Shown here one piece after another: positions 4,713 through 5,825 of a stretch of DNA of 5,825 nt. The position numbers and the translations under genes are program-made. The notes under the pieces were generated by a model. The model had not been told where the DNA came from, searched no databases, and saw only the letters and a program-made list of their open reading frames with translations. Source of the stretch: Lentzea sp. (GTDB lineage Bacteria > Actinomycetota > Actinomycetes > Mycobacteriales > Pseudonocardiaceae); assembly GCA_030146905.1 (NCBI GenBank), contig JASLAV010000755.1, forward strand, positions 1-5,825, in the 5' to 3' direction. Positions within the stretch are counted from its first letter, which is position 1; the number at the start of each line of letters is the position of its first letter.

Positions 4713-5825
4713 TCAGACCGTGAGGGTCCAGGAGTCGATGGTGCCGACGTCGTCGGCGTAGACGTCCTTCACCTGGAGCTCCCACGTGCCGTTGCGCGCC
4801 TCGGCGGACAGGTCGAGCGGGTAGGTCTCGTGGATCCCACCGGACGACGAGGTGCCGCCCGCCTTCTTGAGGCTGTAGAACCTGCCGGACGGACTGACCA
4901 GGTCGATGACCAGATCACCGGGGTAGGTGTGGTTGATGTCGACCTCGACTGACGCCGAGGCCGTGGAGTTGCCCGTGCAGCCGGAGATCGTGACCGAGGA
5001 CGAGACGGCGGTGCCGGTGTCCGGAATGGACACGTCGTCGCCGTTCGTGCCGGGGCCGCACTCCGGTGCAGGACCGCCGACGAAACCGCTGTGCAGCAGC
5101 TTGTTCGGCGAACCGGTGCCGGGGTTGCCGACCTCGCCGGCGGTCGCGTTGGTCACCAGTGCGTCGCGCAGGACCTGGGGGCTCGCGGACGGGTTGGCCG
5201 ACAGGTGCAGGGCCGCGACGCCCGCGACGTGCGGGCTGGCCATGGACGTGCCGGACATGGAGGTGGCGCCGCCGTTGAGCCCCAGCGAGGTGATGTTGTC
5301 ACCAGGGGCGAAGATGTCCGTGCAGCTGCCGTAGTTGGAGAACGGGGCACGCGCGTCGTTGGACGAGGTCGCGTTCACGGTGATCAGTGACGCGATCTTG
5401 GCGGGACCGGTGGAGCAGGCGTCGGCCGAGCTGTTGCCCGACGCGACCGCCATCTGCACGCCGGAGGCGACCATGCCGGCGATGGCGTCGTTGCCGATGT
5501 CGGCGGTGTCGAACGTCCAGGAGGCGTTGACCACCGCGGGTTTCCTGGCGTTCGCGGTGATCCACTCGATGGCCTTGACCCCCGCGGAGTCCGGGCCGTT
5601 GCCGGTGCAGCCGGTGCCGAGCATGCGGACCGAGACCAGCTTGGCCTTCTTCGCCACGCCGTAGGTCTTCGAGCCGACCGTGCCCGCCACGTGCGTGCCG
5701 TGACCCGAGCAGTCCTGGCCGTTCTGGCCGTCCTCGATGAAGTCCGCGCCGACGGACGCGCGACCCTCGAAGTCGGCCACCGACGTCTTGATGCCGGTGT
5801 CGGTGACGTAGACCGTCACGTCCGA
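4713..5825 (-). CDS. Subtilase (S8, proteinase K-like) with C-terminal P domain
   Basis: Secreted subtilisin-family serine endopeptidase, 5' end cut by the window edge: 370 codons visible, beginning Ser-Asp, in frame at base 5825. Numbering from the GTG codon at 5819: catalytic D7 (VYVTDTGI), H40 (SGHGTHVAG), oxyanion N129 (VASGN) and S192 (SGTSMASPHVAG). ADFEGRASVGADF and KTYGVAKKAKLVSVRML are typical of the proteinase K branch. The segment after the central strand, usually SLGG, reads SWTF (100-103). After residue 250 comes a P/Homo B domain (VSIPDTGT to the C-terminal IDSWTLTV; PF01483), a beta-sandwich that in other subtilases aids folding, stability or substrate binding. Signal peptide and inhibitor_I9 propeptide should lie beyond base 5825; the in-frame GTG at 5819 is internal to the catalytic domain and not a start. 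The gene ends TGA at 4713 next to a shared hairpin. All catalytic residues are present, so it should be active. Confidence 0.94.
   Translation of the reverse strand, partial: SDVTVYVTDTGIKTSVADFEGRASVGADFIEDGQNGQDCSGHGTHVAGTVGSKTYGVAKKAKLVSVRMLGTGCTGNGPDSAGVKAIEWITANARKPAVVNASWTFDTADIGNDAIAGMVASGVQMAVASGNSSADACSTGPAKIASLITVNATSSNDARAPFSNYGSCTDIFAPGDNITSLGLNGGATSMSGTSMASPHVAGVAALHLSANPSASPQVLRDALVTNATAGEVGNPGTGSPNKLLHSGFVGGPAPECGPGTNGDDVSIPDTGTAVSSSVTISGCTGNSTASASVEVDINHTYPGDLVIDLVSPSGRFYSLKKAGGTSSSGGIHETYPLDLSAEARNGTWELQVKDVYADDVGTIDSWTLTV

Larger units (their letters stand above)
3740..4723 (+). pseudogene. Rearranged trypsin-like (S1) protease with Ig-like repeats
   Basis: One open frame of 327 codons (TTG at 3740), but it looks like the remnant of a secreted serine protease. 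Residues about 48-170 are the first half of an S1 domain: FFAGGQNATVSEFPGIVAG (mature start), C78, catalytic H93 in AAHC94, and catalytic D142 in FDVAVV. At about residue 169 (base 4245) it passes into the last strand of an Ig-like repeat (ITVTGTDASEK), followed by a complete second repeat (about 203-302) ending FTLTVT. The GDSGGP segment with the catalytic Ser and the S1 pocket is absent, so no proteolysis is expected. There is no signal peptide: the frame before residue 40 is polar and Arg/Pro-rich. A good ribosome-binding site and GTG at 3837 are out of frame. The last 25 codons are read from a hairpin and overlap the subtilase stop by 11 bases. An assembly error is an alternative to true decay. 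Protease origin is clear; functionality is doubtful. Confidence 0.72.

Noticed and set aside
2137..5825. Idea that the glycosyltransferase and the proteases form one secretion or glycosylation system
   Set aside because: They do not form an operon: a hairpin and a leader region lie between them, and the subtilase is on the other strand. Adjacency alone does not support a joint role.

Overview
The window comes from a high-GC actinomycete. Hand counts of 60-base blocks give about 60-75% G+C, third codon positions are almost all G/C in most genes, and GTG/TTG starts are used. The gene types (proteinase K-like subtilase with a P domain, trypsin-like protease with Ig-like repeats, GT39-like membrane glycosyltransferase) fit a soil filamentous actinobacterium. 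A member of the Pseudonocardiales (Lentzea, Saccharothrix or Amycolatopsis-like) is my best guess, but it is an inference from gene style and not a sequence match.

Layout. Bases 1-932, minus strand: an aldo/keto reductase cut by the left window edge, with clearly different codon use from its neighbours. Bases 1070-2035, minus strand: a complete cytoplasmic serine hydrolase of the beta-lactamase (PF00144) family, probably translated from a leaderless mRNA. A 101-base divergent intergenic region separates it from a plus-strand GT39/ArnT-like polytopic membrane glycosyltransferase (2137-3699). Then comes a 137-base leader holding two perfect inverted repeats and a strong ribosome-binding site. 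It precedes a plus-strand trypsin-family (S1) protease reading frame that looks rearranged: no signal peptide, no second half of the protease domain with the catalytic Ser, and a direct join to C-terminal Ig-like repeats. That frame runs through a long hairpin and overlaps by 11 bases the stop of a convergent minus-strand subtilase (4713-5825) with a P/Homo B domain, whose N-terminus lies beyond the right edge.

How the genes relate. There is no clear operon spanning the window. The reductase and hydrolase are tandem but 137 bases apart. The glycosyltransferase stands divergently. The two protease genes converge on a shared terminator-like hairpin. The right half is thus a secreted-protease locus with one apparently intact and one apparently decayed or recombined member. 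I see no RNA gene, CRISPR array, transposase or complete new system. The most interesting points are the chimeric protease remnant, its orphaned start signals, and the palindromes in front of it.
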